NCBI RefSeq assembly: GCF_000711715.1
Contig: NZ_JONN01000001.1
Span: 1,116,001-1,180,000, forward strand
DNA length: 64,000 bases
Source of the DNA: Sphingomonas astaxanthinifaciens DSM 22298
GTDB taxonomy: Bacteria; Pseudomonadota; Alphaproteobacteria; Sphingomonadales; Sphingomonadaceae
Direction of reading: 5' to 3'
This document shows positions 39,140-47,239 of the stretch, one piece after another (within the stretch, counting starts at the first letter, position 1; every line of letters starts with the position of its first letter). The position numbers and the translations under genes were made by a program. The notes under the pieces are model-generated. The model was not told the DNA's origin and did no database searches. It worked only from the letters and a program-made list of their open reading frames with translations.

Positions 39140-40000
39140 ATGCTCGACTTCGCCAGCGACGGCCGCGACTGGCCATGGCGCGAGCATAGCCGCTTCGTCG
39201 AGGCAGGCGGCCTTCGCTGGCACGTCCAGGTCTGGGGCGAGGGACCCCCGCTCCTGCTGCTCCACGGCACGGGGGCGGCAAGCCACAGCTGGCGCGGGGT
39301 CGCGCCGCTGCTCGCCGACCGATTCCGGCTGGTGGTCCCCGACCTTCCGGGGCATGGCTTCACCCGCGGTCGGCCGCGCCTCGGCCTGACGCTCGATGGA
39401 ATGGCCGAGTCGCTCGGGAGCCTGATCGACGCGCTGGAGATCGAGCGGCCGCGTGTCGCCGGGCACAGCGCGGGCGCCGCCATCGCCTGCCGGATGGCGG
39501 TGGCCGAACAGGTTGCGGGCCCGATCACCGCCTTCTGCCCGGCGCTGCTGCCGATGGGCGGCGCGGCCGCGCCGCTGTTCGGAAGCCTGGCGCGAATGCT
39601 GTTCCTCAACCCGGTCGCGCCGCACCTCTTCACCGGGATTGCGCGCCAGCCGGGCTCGGTTGCGCGCTTTCTCGAGCGCTCGACCGGTTCGACCCTCGAT
39701 GCCGAGGGGGTGGCGCTCTATTCCCGACTGTTTGCCGATCCCGACCATGTCCGCGGCACGATCGAGATGATGTCGGGGTGGCGGCTCGAAGGCCTCGAGC
39801 GTGCCCTGCCGCACATGGGTGTCCCTTTGACCATCGTGCATGGCGAAGAAGACCGTGCGATCCCGCTGGCCGACGCGCGCAAGGCGGGTCGGCTGGCCAA
39901 GGCGCGGGTCGCGGTCCTGCCCGGCCTCGGCCACCTCGCGCACGAGGAACGGCCGGACCTCGCGGCGCAGGCCATCGCACGGGCGGGAGCGCAGGAATGA
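39140..40000 (+). CDS. bchO: BchO alpha/beta-hydrolase, Mg-chelatase-associated
   Basis: BchO is a conserved alpha/beta-fold protein in photosynthesis clusters; related proteins accompany Mg chelatase, and its exact role is not settled. The 286-residue protein has the oxyanion region LLLLHGTGAASHSW, the nucleophile elbow AGHSAGAAIACRMA and the late catalytic His in GLGHLAHEERP. It follows bchD by three bases. Its stop overlaps a 40-residue membrane-peptide gene as ATGA. Confidence 0.93.
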   Translation: MLDFASDGRDWPWREHSRFVEAGGLRWHVQVWGEGPPLLLLHGTGAASHSWRGVAPLLADRFRLVVPDLPGHGFTRGRPRLGLTLDGMAESLGSLIDALEIERPRVAGHSAGAAIACRMAVAEQVAGPITAFCPALLPMGGAAAPLFGSLARMLFLNPVAPHLFTGIARQPGSVARFLERSTGSTLDAEGVALYSRLFADPDHVRGTIEMMSGWRLEGLERALPHMGVPLTIVHGEEDRAIPLADARKAGRLAKARVAVLPGLGHLAHEERPDLAAQAIARAGAQE

Positions 40001-40119
40001 CGAACAATTATGGCTGGGTCGAAGTGATCGTGGTCGGCGCCATCGCGCTCGGCCTCGGCTTCTGGCAATTGTGGTCGGTCAACCGCGAGATCCGCAAGGA
40101 TCGCGAGCGCAAGGACTAG
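39997..40119 (+). CDS. 40-residue membrane peptide after bchO
   Basis: The short gene encodes one membrane helix (VEVIVVGAIALGLGFWQLW) and a charged tail (NREIRKDRERKD). The ATGA overlap with the bchO stop indicates translation as the last gene of bchI-D-O. Its stop region overlaps the end of convergent crtC by four bases. Function is unknown. Confidence 0.65.
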   Translation: MTNNYGWVEVIVVGAIALGLGFWQLWSVNREIRKDRERKD

Positions 40120-41126
40120 GGCCGGCGCGGCATCTTGTAGGGCAGCATCCACTGCACGATCGGCGACTTGAACCGGTCAAGCGACAGGCTCTCGTGGACT
40201 GCCAGCACGTCCTTGCCGAAGAGCCGGCTCGCCACCGCCGAACGCGCGTAGAAAGGCGAATCCTCCCAGGTCCTGACCACCCGCGCATGGCCGCGATCCG
40301 CGCGGGTTCGCCGCCCCATCAGCCAGCGCGTCGGCGGGAGCGGCGCGCCCAATGGCAATTCCTCCTCATGCGCCCGGCCGGAACCGTCGAAGCGTAGCGC
40401 CGTTGCGAAGCGCGAGCCGTCGCGCCGCACGCCCTCGTAGAGCACCGCCGCTTCCTTCCCGAGATGGGCACGCGACCAATGCCAGTCGGCAAAGCCGTCC
40501 TCGATCGGCTCCGACCCCCAGTTGCCGTCGAGATAGCCGCTCCCGCGCCAGCTCAATTCCGGCCGCTCCATCTCGACCCTGACCCGCGCCCGCGGCGCCA
40601 TCGAGCGCCAGTGGTGGTTGCGCGCGGGATCGAGCGCAAAGCTTTGTCCGCTCCAGACTTCGGGCTCGACCACCACCTGCCCGCGCACCACCGGACGGAC
40701 CGGGCAGCCGAGCCAGATCGCGCGTTCCTCGATATCGATGACGAGCTTGTCGCCCAACCAGCGCATCGAACTGTCGCCGATCGCCAGCGTGTCGCGGCTG
40801 CGCTCGACACTGTTCCGCCCGCGCTCGGTCATCGTCCAGCGCGCGCCGCGGGGCCCGTAGAGCGCGACATTTAGGCAGCTGTGGTCGACCGGATCGCTTC
40901 GCCCGCTGCGCTTGTAATAAGGCGAGAAGACCGAGCCGGTGAAGCCGATGATCGTCAGCCCGAAGGCACCGCAGTCGGAGATCGCATCGACATACCACCA
41001 GGCATAGCCGCCCGGCCCGACCGGACGATCGAAGAGCGGTCCCGAAGCAGGGTCGTGACCGCGAGTTGCCCGGACAAGGCGGCCATCGGCACGCCCGCGC
41101 CCGGATGGGTGCTCCCGCCCGCGCAA
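40116..41126 (-). CDS. crtC: Carotenoid 1,2-hydratase CrtC (hydroxyneurosporene synthase)
   Basis: CrtC adds water to the 1,2 double bond of acyclic carotenoids in the spheroidene/spirilloxanthin route. Family sequence begins at FDRPVGPGGYAWWYVDAIS and continues FGLTIIGFTGSVFSPYYKRS, DHSCLNVALYGPRGARWTMTER and GSGYLDGNWGSEPIEDGFADWHW. The gene lies partly inside the 3' end of crtD. No ATG or GTG precedes the conserved start in frame; the only usual codon is a TTG at 41126, which adds about 28 doubtful residues. An unusual start nearer 41055 is possible. Confidence 0.9.
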   Translation of the reverse strand: MRGREHPSGRGRADGRLVRATRGHDPASGPLFDRPVGPGGYAWWYVDAISDCGAFGLTIIGFTGSVFSPYYKRSGRSDPVDHSCLNVALYGPRGARWTMTERGRNSVERSRDTLAIGDSSMRWLGDKLVIDIEERAIWLGCPVRPVVRGQVVVEPEVWSGQSFALDPARNHHWRSMAPRARVRVEMERPELSWRGSGYLDGNWGSEPIEDGFADWHWSRAHLGKEAAVLYEGVRRDGSRFATALRFDGSGRAHEEELPLGAPLPPTRWLMGRRTRADRGHARVVRTWEDSPFYARSAVASRLFGKDVLAVHESLSLDRFKSPIVQWMLPYKMPRRP

Positions 41127-42502
41127 TAGAGCCCAGGGATCCGCGTCCGGGCGCTCTGCCGGAGGAAGGAGGCCGCCCACCCGTGCGAGGCCCGTCCATA
41201 AAGGGCTCCACCCGTCGACGGCAGCAGCGCCTCGAAGTCGCGCGGGGTCGTGACCCGCGGCGGCGCCAGCGGTCGCAGCCGCAGTCCGCAAGCTGCCAGC
41301 CTCTCCTCCATCGCCGTTCCACATCGTGCGATCTCCTCGGGTCCGTAAGCATGGGTGTCGCCGTTGGCCGGCGCGTTGACGATGATCTGCAGGCGGTCGC
41401 CCGCCACGACGGGACCGTCCGGCCGGTCGAGCGCGCAGACGTAGGCGGTCGGCCGGTCGGGGAGGCGGCCGCGGCGCAGCGCGTCGAATTCGGCGCGATA
41501 GTCGGGCGAGAAGAAGACATTGTGCCGGTCGAGCGGGAAGCCGTCCGCTTCGGCCTTCATCAGCCAGACCATCGCCGAGAGCGAACGGCGACGCGGCGGC
41601 ACCTTGCCCACCGCGGCCACGTCGCCCGTGCGGACCCGGCCCGAGGCCAGCGCCGCCGGATCGCAATTGGCGATCACCGCGCCAGCGCGGAGCGATTCGC
41701 CCGAGGCCAGCCGCACCCCGGCGGCGCGACCGTGCTCGACGAGCACTTCGCGGACCTCCTCGCCAAAGCGGAAGACAACGCCATGCTCGCGGGCGAGCGC
41801 TTCGAGGGCTTCGGCGAGCGCGGTGAGACCGCCGTCGATCAGCCACACCCCCATCGCCTCGACATGTGTGATCAGCATCAAGGTGGCGGGCGCGTCGAAC
41901 GGCGACGAGCCGCAGTAAGTGCTGTAGCGGGCGAACAGCTGGCGCAGGCGGGGATCGCGGAAATGATCGCCGAGCGCGTTCCACAGGCTTTCGTACGGGC
42001 GAATGGCCCGCAGCGCGCCCAGCCGCCACAGACCGATCCGCCACATCAGCATCGGCGGATAGACCCGACTGTTGCGGAGGAACGGCGCGTCCAGAATGTC
42101 ATGGATGCGCTGCGCCTCGACGCGGAAGTCGCGATAGCCGCGCGCGGCGTCGGCCCCGGCAAAGTCGCCGATGGCCGCCTCGCTTCGGGCGGGATCGTCG
42201 AACAGGTCGAGTCGCTCGTGCTCGCTCCAGGCGTGGCGGGCGAGAAGATCGGCGCGGCGGACGGTGCAGCGCTCCTCGAGGCGGGCGCCCGCCGCCGCAA
42301 ATATCTCGTCGAACAGCGGCTTCATCGTGAAGACCGTTGGTCCCGCGTCGACCGGGACCCCGCCGACGGCCAGCTGGCGGACCTTTCCGCCCGCCTGGCG
42401 CTCCTTGTCGACGACGGTCACCCGCAGGCCCTGGACCGCGAGGAGCAGGGCGCTGGTGAGCCCGCCGATCCCGGCGCCGATCACCACCACCTCGTCGCGC
42501 AT
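40955..42502 (-). CDS. crtD: Carotenoid 3,4-desaturase CrtD (hydroxyneurosporene desaturase)
   Basis: CrtD is an FAD-dependent desaturase acting after CrtC. The 515-residue protein has the dinucleotide motif VVVIGAGIGGLTSALLLAVQG, GGKVRQL, the body of the phytoene-desaturase family and the late FAD motif GLYCAGGSTHPGAGVPMAALSG. I start it at the ATG at 42502; in-frame codons upstream run into the PpsR-type site. Its last 57 codons overlap crtC in another frame. It is divergent from crtF. Confidence 0.95.
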   Translation of the reverse strand: MRDEVVVIGAGIGGLTSALLLAVQGLRVTVVDKERQAGGKVRQLAVGGVPVDAGPTVFTMKPLFDEIFAAAGARLEERCTVRRADLLARHAWSEHERLDLFDDPARSEAAIGDFAGADAARGYRDFRVEAQRIHDILDAPFLRNSRVYPPMLMWRIGLWRLGALRAIRPYESLWNALGDHFRDPRLRQLFARYSTYCGSSPFDAPATLMLITHVEAMGVWLIDGGLTALAEALEALAREHGVVFRFGEEVREVLVEHGRAAGVRLASGESLRAGAVIANCDPAALASGRVRTGDVAAVGKVPPRRRSLSAMVWLMKAEADGFPLDRHNVFFSPDYRAEFDALRRGRLPDRPTAYVCALDRPDGPVVAGDRLQIIVNAPANGDTHAYGPEEIARCGTAMEERLAACGLRLRPLAPPRVTTPRDFEALLPSTGGALYGRASHGWAASFLRQSARTRIPGLYCAGGSTHPGAGVPMAALSGQLAVTTLLRDRSSIVRSGRAAMPGGMSMRSPTAVPSG

Positions 42503-42545
42503 TGGCCGGGCTCCTCGCTCCCACGTTGACGCACAGGCTAACATG

Positions 42546-42563
42546 TGTCCATCTTGATGGACA
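42546..42563. promoter_or_regulatory. PpsR/CrtJ-type operator TGT-N12-ACA between crtD and crtF
   Basis: A near-perfect dyad, TGTCCATC-TT-GATGGACA, is centred in the 77-base gap between the divergent crtD and crtF starts. One bound repressor could control both. A half-site (TTGACA, 42584-42589) lies downstream at the phasing of an 8-bp-spaced second site, but its other half is not conserved. Confidence 0.75.
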
Positions 42564-42579
42564 GCCGCAGGAGGCACAT

Positions 42580-43680
42580 TTGCTTGACACCCGGCGTTTT
42601 GCCCAGCGGCGGCAGCACGGCCTCCGCCTGCGCTGGCTGCTGTTTCGCAACCGGCTGATCGCCTCGCCGGCCTTCCAGCGCTGGGCGCTCGGCAACCCGC
42701 TCACCCGGATGAAGACCAGGCGTCACGCCCGCGCCCTGTTCGATCTCACCGCGGGCTTCGTCTACAGCCAGGTCGCGACGGCCCTGGTTGAAAGTGGCCT
42801 CCTCGACGTCCTCGCCGCCGAACCGCTCGCAACGTCCGACGCGGCGATGCTTGCAGGCCTCGACGAGGCGGCTGCGAGAACGCTCCTCACCGCCGCCGCC
42901 TCGCTCGACCTCACCGAGATGCAGGACGGCCTGTGGACGCTAGGCGAGCGCGGAGCGGCGCTGGCCGGGACGCCCGGGCTGGGCGACATGATCCGCCACC
43001 ACCGGCTCTTCTATGCCGACCTCGCCGATCCGCTGGCGATGCTGCGCCGCGAGGGACCGACCCGGCTGTCGTCCTTGTGGGACTATGCGGCGGGCGCCGG
43101 AGCGGAGGAGGCCGCCACTTATTCGCGGCTGATGACCGCGACCCAGCCGCTGGTCGCCGCGCAGGCGATCGCCGCCTTTCCGTTCGCGCGCCACCGCGCC
43201 CTGCTCGACATTGGCGGCGGCCAGGGCGCCTTCCTGCGGGCGGTGGGCGACGCCGCGCCGGGTCTTCGCCTCGGCCTGTTCGACCGGCCCGAAGTGATCG
43301 CGACCCTCGCGCCCTCCGCGAACATCACGGTCCATGCGGGCAGTTTTCTCGCGGATCCGCTGCCGCGCGGTTACGATCTCCACACGCTCGTCCGCGTGCT
43401 TCACGACCATGACGATGCGGCGGCGATGACGCTCCTGAGGGCGAGTCGCGCGGCGCTCGCCCCGGGTGGCAAGCTGGTGATCGTGGAGCCGATGGCCACG
43501 CTTGGCGGTGCACCCGAGGGCCACGCCTATTTCGGCTTCTACCTCGCGGCGATGGGCTCCGGGCGGCCCCGCGAAATGGCGGAAATCAAGGCGATGGCGG
43601 CGGCCGCCGGATTTATTTCGGCCAAGGAACGTTCGACCCCGCTTCCTCTCGTGGCGAGGTGCCTGGAAGTCCGCGCCTGA
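42580..43680 (+). CDS. crtF: Demethylspheroidene O-methyltransferase CrtF
   Basis: CrtF methylates the 1-hydroxy group of carotenoids with SAM. The 366-residue protein has a winged-helix dimerisation part (ALFDLTAGFVYSQVATALVESGLLDVL) and the SAM site ALLDIGGGQGAFLRAVGDAAPG, with VLHDHDDAAAMTLLRASR and GGKLVIVEPM after it. The start is TTG at 42580: AGGAGG sits five bases before it and it gives the usual N-terminus. It runs into the bchC promoter region with no terminator seen. Confidence 0.94.
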   Translation: MLDTRRFAQRRQHGLRLRWLLFRNRLIASPAFQRWALGNPLTRMKTRRHARALFDLTAGFVYSQVATALVESGLLDVLAAEPLATSDAAMLAGLDEAAARTLLTAAASLDLTEMQDGLWTLGERGAALAGTPGLGDMIRHHRLFYADLADPLAMLRREGPTRLSSLWDYAAGAGAEEAATYSRLMTATQPLVAAQAIAAFPFARHRALLDIGGGQGAFLRAVGDAAPGLRLGLFDRPEVIATLAPSANITVHAGSFLADPLPRGYDLHTLVRVLHDHDDAAAMTLLRASRAALAPGGKLVIVEPMATLGGAPEGHAYFGFYLAAMGSGRPREMAEIKAMAAAAGFISAKERSTPLPLVARCLEVRA

Positions 43681-43681
43681 C

Positions 43682-43699
43682 CGTCAACAAAGATTGACA
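43682..43699. promoter_or_regulatory. Near-consensus PpsR/CrtJ site, distal of a pair before bchC
   Basis: CGT (43682-43684), N12, ACA (43697-43699) matches TGT-N12-ACA with one change and keeps the inner dyad GTCA...TGAC. It lies exactly 8 bases before the perfect site. The ACA half is also a TTGACA -35 candidate (43694-43699). Confidence 0.55.
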
Positions 43700-43707
43700 A
43701 GATTTTG

Positions 43708-43725
43708 TGTCAAGCGCACAAGACA
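43708..43725. promoter_or_regulatory. PpsR/CrtJ-type operator TGT-N12-ACA before bchC
   Basis: TGT at 43708-43710 and ACA at 43723-43725 are separated by 12 bases. With the near-match at 43682-43699 it forms the pair of sites 8 bp apart known for bchC promoters. It would overlap the -10 region if TTGACA at 43694 is the -35 box, a position that blocks RNA polymerase. Confidence 0.78.
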
Positions 43726-43790
43726 CCCGGGGGAAGGTCGGACGAAGCGGTATGTCCGCGACGCCGTAGCCGTCCCCCGCCGGAACGTTC

Positions 43791-44726
43791 ATGGACGCAC
43801 TCGCCGTCATTATCGAAGCCCCGGAGCGGCTCTCGCTGCGTCCGCTGGAGCTCGAACCGATGGGCGAGTCCGATGTTCTGGTCGAGGTCGCCTGGAGCGG
43901 AATCAGCAGCGGCACCGAGAAGCTCCTCTGGTCCGGCGCCATGCCGCCCTTCCCCGGCATGGGCTATCCCCTCGTGCCCGGATACGAATCGGTGGGCCGG
44001 ATCGTCGACTCGGGATCCACCGCCCGCGGCCGCATCGGCGAATGGGTCTTCGTCCCCGGCGCGCGCTGCTACCGCGAGGCGCATGGCCTGTTCGGCGGAA
44101 CCGCCCGGCGGGTCATCGTGCCGGCCGCTCGCGCGCTTCCCATTCCCGAAGCGCTGGGTGAACAGGGCATCCTCTTCGCGCTGGCCGCGACCGCCAGCCA
44201 CCTGCTCGACGGAGGCGATCCACCCGAGCTGATCGTCGGCCACGGTGTCCTCGGCCGGCTGATCGCCCGCCTCGCCATCGCCTGCGGCGCCCCGCCCCCC
44301 ACCGTGTGGGAGACCGACCCCCGGCGTGCGGACGGCGCGGTCGGCTACACCGTCACCACGCCCGAGGCCGACGAACGCCGCGACTATCGCGTGATCGTCG
44401 ACGTCACGGGCGATTCGGGGCTCCTCGACACGTTGATCGGCCGCCTCGCGCCCCAGGGCGAGCTGGTGCTCGGCGGTTTCTATGCCGAGCCGATCCGCTT
44501 CGCCTTCCCGCCCGCCTTCATGCGCGAGGCGCGGCTTCGGATCGCCGCCGAATGGCAGCCCGACGACCTCGCCGCCGCGCGCGTGCTGGTCGATCGCGGC
44601 CTGGTCAGCCTCGACGGCCTGATCACCGACGTCCGGCCGGCGGAGGAAGCGACCGAGGCCTATCCGCACGCCTTCACCGACACGCGCTGCCTCAAGATGG
44701 TTCTCGACTGGAGAGGATGGGCCTGA
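43791..44726 (+). CDS. bchC: Bacteriochlorophyllide a dehydrogenase BchC
   Basis: BchC oxidises the 3-hydroxyethyl group to the acetyl group of bacteriochlorophyll a, using NAD. The 311-residue medium-chain dehydrogenase-like protein starts DALAVIIEAPERLSLRPLEL and has SGISSGTEKLLWSG, YPLVPGYESVGRI and the nucleotide-binding region PELIVGHGVLGRLIARLAIA. It is the first gene of the bchC-X-Y-Z-puf superoperon, downstream of the paired PpsR-type sites. The stop overlaps the bchX ATG by one base (TGATG). Confidence 0.96.
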   Translation: MDALAVIIEAPERLSLRPLELEPMGESDVLVEVAWSGISSGTEKLLWSGAMPPFPGMGYPLVPGYESVGRIVDSGSTARGRIGEWVFVPGARCYREAHGLFGGTARRVIVPAARALPIPEALGEQGILFALAATASHLLDGGDPPELIVGHGVLGRLIARLAIACGAPPPTVWETDPRRADGAVGYTVTTPEADERRDYRVIVDVTGDSGLLDTLIGRLAPQGELVLGGFYAEPIRFAFPPAFMREARLRIAAEWQPDDLAAARVLVDRGLVSLDGLITDVRPAEEATEAYPHAFTDTRCLKMVLDWRGWA

Positions 44727-45706
44727 TGCTCGATCATCACGAAGCCCTTCGCCACGAGGCGGGGATCGAGCCCGATCCGGTCCCGACCGGCGAGCCGACC
44801 AAGACCACGCAGATCATCGCCATCTACGGCAAGGGCGGGAGCGGCAAGAGCTTCGCGCTCGCCAATTTGAGCTACATGATGGCCCAGCAGGGCAAGCGCG
44901 TGCTGCTGATCGGCTGCGACCCCAAGAGCGACACCACCAGCCTCCTCTTCGGCGGCAAGTCGACCCCGACCATCATCGAGACCAGCGCGGCCAAGAAGCT
45001 GGCCGGCGACGAGGTACGGATCGAAGACGTCTGCTTCCAGCGCGACGGCGTCTTCGCGATGGAATTGGGCGGACCCGAGGTCGGTCGCGGCTGCGGTGGT
45101 CGCGGGATCATCCACGGCTTCGAGACCCTCGAGAAGCTCGGCTTCCACGAATGGGGCTTCGACTACGTCCTACTCGACTTCCTCGGCGACGTGGTGTGCG
45201 GCGGCTTCGGCCTGCCGATCGCCCGCGACATGTGCCAGAAGGTGATCGTCGTCGGCTCGAACGACCTCCAGTCGCTCTACGTCGCCAACAACGTCTGCAA
45301 GGCGGTGGAATATTTCCGCAAGCTCGGCGGCAACGTCGGCGTCGCGGGCATGATCATCAACAAGGATGACGGCACCGGCGAGGCGCATGCCTTTGCCGAG
45401 GCGGTGGGGATCCCGGTGCTGACCGCGATCCCGGCCAACGAGGACATCCGCAAGAAGAGCGCCAACTACCAGATCATCGGCATGCCCGGCGGCCAATGGG
45501 GCAGCCTGTTCGAGGAGCTTGCCACCAACGTCGCCGCGGCCCCGCCGCTGCGCCCGGCGCCACTCGATCAGGATGGGCTGCTCGGCCTGTTCAGCGCCGA
45601 CGTGACCGGGGCCGATTTCACGCTGAGGCCCGCCACCCAGGCCGACATGCGCGGCGGCGACTTCGTGCCCAAGCCCAGCCTCGAGGTCATTTACGATGCC
45701 ATTTGA
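44726..45706 (+). CDS. bchX: Chlorophyllide a reductase iron protein BchX
   Basis: BchX is the NifH-like ATPase that passes electrons to BchYZ for reduction of ring B. The 326-residue protein has the P-loop IYGKGGSGKSFALANLS, GCDPKSDTTSL and two cluster cysteines in GRGCGGRGI and [16 protein letters not shown] choose the ATG at 44726, because GAGAGGA at 44711-44717 is eight bases before it; an in-frame ATG at 44717 lies in that ribosome site. Confidence 0.97.
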   Translation: MLDHHEALRHEAGIEPDPVPTGEPTKTTQIIAIYGKGGSGKSFALANLSYMMAQQGKRVLLIGCDPKSDTTSLLFGGKSTPTIIETSAAKKLAGDEVRIEDVCFQRDGVFAMELGGPEVGRGCGGRGIIHGFETLEKLGFHEWGFDYVLLDFLGDVVCGGFGLPIARDMCQKVIVVGSNDLQSLYVANNVCKAVEYFRKLGGNVGVAGMIINKDDGTGEAHAFAEAVGIPVLTAIPANEDIRKKSANYQIIGMPGGQWGSLFEELATNVAAAPPLRPAPLDQDGLLGLFSADVTGADFTLRPATQADMRGGDFVPKPSLEVIYDAI

Positions 45707-45718
45707 GTGGCGCCCCTG

Positions 45719-47239
45719 ATGGACTATGCCGCGCCCTCCCCGCGCGAGCTCGACCGCATCGAGGTCGAGACCGGTTCCGGCTGCCATGCCGGCGCCGAGC
45801 GGATGAGCGCGGAAGCGGCGGCCAACGGCAAGAGCGCGCTGCTCGAGGGCCTTGCGAAAGACTATCCGGTCGGTCCGCACGACCAGCCGCAGAGCATGTG
45901 CCCGGCCTTCGGGTCCTTGCGCGTCGGCTTGAGGATGCGGCGCACCGCGACCATCCTCTCGGGCTCGGCCTGCTGCGTCTATGGCCTGACCTTCACCTCG
46001 CATTTCTACGGCGCGAAGCGGAGCGTCGGCTACGTCCCCTTCAACTCCGAGACCCTCGTCACCGGCAAGCTGTTCGAGGACATTCGCGACGCGGTCCACG
46101 AGATTGCCGACCCGGCGCTTTATGACGCGGTGGTCGTCACCAACCTCTGCGTCCCCACCGCGAGCGGCGTCCCGCTGCAACTCCTTCCCAAGGAGATCAA
46201 CGGGGTCCGGATCGTCGGCATCGACGTGCCGGGCTTCGGGGTTCCGACCCATGCCGAGGCCAAGGACGTGCTCGCCGGGGCGATGCTCGGCTATGCCCGC
46301 CGCGAAGCCGAGGCCGGCCCCGTCGCCGCCCCGCGCGACCGCAGCGACCGGCCGTCGATCGCCCTGCTGGGAGAGATGTTCCCGGTCGATCCGGTGATGA
46401 TCGGCCAGATGCTCGAGCCGATGGGTCTGGCCGCCGGGCCGGTCGTCCCGACCCGCGAGTGGCGCGAGCTTTATGCCGCGCTCGACTGCGCGGCGGTCGC
46501 GGCGATCCACCCCTTCTACACCGCCAGCATCCGCGAGTTCGAGGGCGCCGGCCGCCCGGTCGTCGGCTCGGCCCCCGTCGGCGCCGACGGCACCGCGGCC
46601 TGGCTCGACTCGATCGGCGAGACCTGCGGGATCGCCGCCGCGAAGACCGCCGCGGCCAAGAACCTCTTCCTTCCCGCGATCCGCGGCGCGCTCGCCGCCA
46701 TGCCGATCAAGGGCCGGGTCACCGTCTCTGGCTACGAGGGGAGCGAGCTTCTGGTCGCGCGCCTGCTGATCGAGAGCGGCGCCGACGTCCCCTATGTAGG
46801 CACCGCTTGCCCACGCACCCGCTGGTCCGATCCCGATCGCGAATGGCTCGAGGCGCGCGGGGTCCGGATCCAGTATCGTGCCAGCCTCGAACAGGACCTT
46901 GCCGCGGTCGAGGAATATCGTCCCGACCTCGCCATCGGCACCACCCCCGTGGTCCAGCACGCCAAGGCCAAAGGCGTCCCCGCCCTCTATTCCACCAACC
47001 TCATCTCGGCCCGCCCGCTGATGGGACCGGCCGGCGCGGGCAGCCTCGCCACGGTCGTCAACGCCGCCATCGCCGGCAAGGACCGCATGGCCGCGATGAA
47101 GCATTTCTTCGAAGGGGTGGGCGAAGGGCATGCCGCGGGTCAGTGGCAGGACCTTCCGGTCGACCGCCCCGACTTCAAGGCGCGCTACGCCGCGAAGCGC
47201 CTCGCCGCCGCCAAGGCCGAGCAGGCGGTCGGCTCATGA
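45719..47239 (+). CDS. bchY: Chlorophyllide a reductase subunit BchY
   Basis: BchY is the NifD-like subunit of the catalytic component. The 506-residue protein begins with [20 protein letters not shown], then [38 protein letters not shown], containing cluster cysteines. The ATG at 45719 has GAGTGG before it; a GTG at 45707, directly after the bchX stop, is an alternative that adds four residues. It overlaps bchZ by four bases. Confidence 0.96.
   Translation: MDYAAPSPRELDRIEVETGSGCHAGAERMSAEAAANGKSALLEGLAKDYPVGPHDQPQSMCPAFGSLRVGLRMRRTATILSGSACCVYGLTFTSHFYGAKRSVGYVPFNSETLVTGKLFEDIRDAVHEIADPALYDAVVVTNLCVPTASGVPLQLLPKEINGVRIVGIDVPGFGVPTHAEAKDVLAGAMLGYARREAEAGPVAAPRDRSDRPSIALLGEMFPVDPVMIGQMLEPMGLAAGPVVPTREWRELYAALDCAAVAAIHPFYTASIREFEGAGRPVVGSAPVGADGTAAWLDSIGETCGIAAAKTAAAKNLFLPAIRGALAAMPIKGRVTVSGYEGSELLVARLLIESGADVPYVGTACPRTRWSDPDREWLEARGVRIQYRASLEQDLAAVEEYRPDLAIGTTPVVQHAKAKGVPALYSTNLISARPLMGPAGAGSLATVVNAAIAGKDRMAAMKHFFEGVGEGHAAGQWQDLPVDRPDFKARYAAKRLAAAKAEQAVGS

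Noticed and set aside
36962..39943. 993-codon minus-strand frame opposite bchI, bchD and bchO
   Set aside because: Very long but explained by third-position GC bias of three certain genes on the other strand; no hydrophobic core or motifs.
44726..45706. bchX as nifH or bchL
   Set aside because: The NifH-like fold is shared, but position with bchY/bchZ and the GSGKSF P-loop identify bchX; bchL is separately present at 60216.
45170..47131. 653-codon minus-strand frame opposite bchX and bchY
   Set aside because: Shadow of certain bch genes.
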